64,000 nt of DNA from assembly GCA_041397765.1 (NCBI GenBank), contig JAWKWA010000008.1:62001-126000 (forward strand), read 5' to 3'. Position 1 is the first letter of the stretch. Every line of letters starts with the position of its first letter. Positions 62,590 through 64,000 of the stretch are shown here, piece after piece. This stretch comes from JAWKWA01 sp041397765 (GTDB lineage Bacteria > Pseudomonadota > Alphaproteobacteria > Rhizobiales > Hyphomicrobiaceae). The notes under the pieces were generated by a model. The model saw only the letters and a list, made by a program, of their open reading frames with translations. It did not search any database and was not told the DNA's origin. Position numbers and translations under genes: made by a program.

Positions 62590-63699
62590 ATGCTCGCCGT
62601 CATCGCCCTGCTTGCGGCCCTCTTCTGGCTCGCACCGGCCGGGCCCGCCCGTGCCGGCGGCCTCGACGCCGTGCCGATCGTCTCGCGCAACATGGAGGTG
62701 TCGCGGGCGCGCGCCACCGAATCGCCGCTGAAAGAGGCGGACCAGGCGATCTCCGATGGCTGGCCGCTCTACCGCACCGACACCGGCCAGCAGATCTACA
62801 ACCGCATGATGGCGACGCTCGACGCCACCGACGGCCCGACGCCATCGGCCGGCGATTTCGCCGGCTGCGCCGAGCTGAACTGCAATCTGGTGCTGCCCGA
62901 GCTTTCCTCGCTCGGCTGGCTGCCGGCCGGGCGTCTCTGGCTGTCGCCCGACGAATATGTGCTGTTCGTCGTCAGCCCGCGCGGCAAGGGCCTCGACGAC
63001 TATCGCCGACGGCCGAAAAGCGGCATGCGGATTTTCGTCTATCACGAGTTCCAGAACAGCACGACCAACACCGACCCCTACGACACCATCTCCTCCCATT
63101 CGGGCACCGTCTTCGTCTCCTTCTATATGAGCAAGCCGGCCGTCGACGCCGCCGGGCGCAGCTTCGTCGTCGTCACCCAGATCGCCCCCCACGATGTCGT
63201 CAGCCGCCACGCCTCGAACTGGGGCAGCGCCGGCCCCGGCATCGAGGTCGCCAAGAACACCGGCGAGAAGCTCGCGCCGCTGCAGGCGCGGGCCGGCATC
63301 GTCGTGGCGACCATCGTCAAGGCCGCCGAGCCGCAGCTGCGCGTCGTCAACCACCGCAATGTCGAGGGCCTGCCGATGCTGAAGGCCTACGAGGCGCGGC
63401 TCGCCTGGCTGGCCGCCCATCCGGGCGCCGCCCGTGTCGCGCTGCCTTTCGTCGCCGCCAGCGACGCCCGCATCGCCGCCGCCTCGGCCCCGCTCGCCGA
63501 ACTCATCCGCCTGCCGGGCACGACGCGGGTCGCGTCCGCCGCGACGAGCCTGACCATCCCCGCAGCCATGGTGCCGGTACCCGTGCCGGTCACCTCGATC
63601 GCGCTCCGCGCCGGCGTGCCGGTGCCCGTCGAGGCCAAGCGCCCCTTGAGTCTCACCGGCATGATCAGGCGCATGATGAAGGAGACCGCCGAGGAGTGA
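62590..63699 (+). CDS. Secreted or periplasmic hypothetical protein
   Basis: 369 residues from ATG 62590. A signal peptide is clear (MLAVIALLAALFWLAPAGPARA, cleaved about residue 22). The mature part has no family I can name. It contains a region with C-to-C spacing (CAELNCNLVLPELSSLGWLP), YVLFVVSPRGKGLDDYRRR, YDTISSHSGTVFVSFYMSKPA and, in the last 60 residues, Val/Pro-rich linker and a basic end. An upstream start is possible because the frame is open to 62284. Export to the periplasm is the only safe inference. Confidence 0.6.
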   Translation: MLAVIALLAALFWLAPAGPARAGGLDAVPIVSRNMEVSRARATESPLKEADQAISDGWPLYRTDTGQQIYNRMMATLDATDGPTPSAGDFAGCAELNCNLVLPELSSLGWLPAGRLWLSPDEYVLFVVSPRGKGLDDYRRRPKSGMRIFVYHEFQNSTTNTDPYDTISSHSGTVFVSFYMSKPAVDAAGRSFVVVTQIAPHDVVSRHASNWGSAGPGIEVAKNTGEKLAPLQARAGIVVATIVKAAEPQLRVVNHRNVEGLPMLKAYEARLAWLAAHPGAARVALPFVAASDARIAAASAPLAELIRLPGTTRVASAATSLTIPAAMVPVPVPVTSIALRAGVPVPVEAKRPLSLTGMIRRMMKETAEE

Positions 63700-63827
63700 G
63701 TTTGTCGGGCAAGGCGCGGCGGTCGCCCGCCGAGCATTTGTCCCCCGCCACACGGACCTTAATTTCCCGTTAACGACGCCCGCCGAAGCTTCTCCGGACA
63801 ATCGCGATTCGACCCCGGAGGCCGGTC

Positions 63828-64000
63828 ATGCTCGGCGCAGTTCTCGGCATCATTCTGCTCGTCGTTGGTGCACTCACCGCGCTTCGCGGGCCAAAGTCTA
63901 TTCCGACCGGTGCCGGCAATGCCGGGAGGCTCGGACCTGTCGTCGGCATGCTCGGCGGGCGCTTCGGTGGCGCCATTCTGGCCCTCGTCGGCCTATTCAT
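63828..64000 (+). CDS. Membrane protein, N-terminal part, runs off the window
   Basis: ATG 63828 follows a strong CCGGAGG, and the frame stays open to the window end (57 codons). The product MLGAVLGIILLVVGALTALRG is one membrane helix. A short loop (PKSIPTGAGNAGR) follows, then a second helix beginning GPVVGMLGGRFGGAILALVGL. The real gene continues beyond base 64000. No family is recognised. Confidence 0.6.
   Translation, partial: MLGAVLGIILLVVGALTALRGPKSIPTGAGNAGRLGPVVGMLGGRFGGAILALVGLF

Overview
The window is GC-rich, single-copy bacterial chromosome. Its gene families point to an alphaproteobacterium, most likely of the Hyphomicrobiales (Rhizobiales): an alphaproteobacterial SdhB, CreD, a lysine/alanine-rich histone H1-like protein, OmpR- and Crp/Fnr-type regulators, a dnaK-dnaJ pair, LepA, RuvB, PgsA and MoaD/MoaE. 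No rRNA, tRNA, CRISPR array, transposase or phage gene was recognised.

Layout. 0-11.4 kb holds dispersed housekeeping and envelope genes: the start of a serralysin-like protease, a CPA1 antiporter, two hypothetical genes, creD, sdhB, a histone-like protein, a sterol-desaturase-family protein, an amino-acid-type binding protein and a membrane glycosyltransferase. 11.6-23.9 kb is one long leftward gene train. It encodes two MurG-like and two GT4 glycosyltransferases, a polysaccharide deacetylase, a fused OppD-OppF ATPase, a family 5 binding protein, permeases OppB and OppC, and a small methyltransferase. 24.3-31.0 kb holds pyrF, a response regulator divergent from a Crp/Fnr regulator, a LOG-family protein, pgsA-moaD-moaE and a probable 2-oxoglutarate oxygenase.

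32.2-47.6 kb is the most distinctive part. A LysR regulator faces a ten-gene rightward operon, most of whose genes overlap or nearly touch. It encodes a stand-alone B12-binding subunit, an acyl-CoA ligase, a thiolase, a divergent methylmalonyl-CoA-mutase-type large subunit, HyuB and HyuA (ATP-dependent amide or lactam hydrolases), a class IV aminotransferase, an SDR without its catalytic tyrosine, an orphan molybdopterin subunit of the xanthine dehydrogenase family, and a dimethylglycine/sarcosine dehydrogenase-like flavoprotein. I read it as a catabolic pathway for a nitrogenous, possibly N-methylated or cyclic-amide compound that ends in CoA-linked rearrangement and thiolysis. The substrate is unknown.

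47.8-64 kb returns to core genes: ruvB, lepA, an LprI-like protein, a GMC oxidoreductase, dnaJ, dnaK, a zinc-protease-like protein and alkB. They are interleaved with repeats: a 264-bp tandem array carrying palindromes, a two-copy mobile-looking element with ATACC/GGTAT ends, a truncated prmB and a GNAT remnant.

Many otherwise well-conserved genes are broken by single-base frameshifts, most densely at 19-26 kb and including pyrF. I suspect consensus errors there at least as much as true decay. Such genes are listed as pseudogene with their full inferred span.
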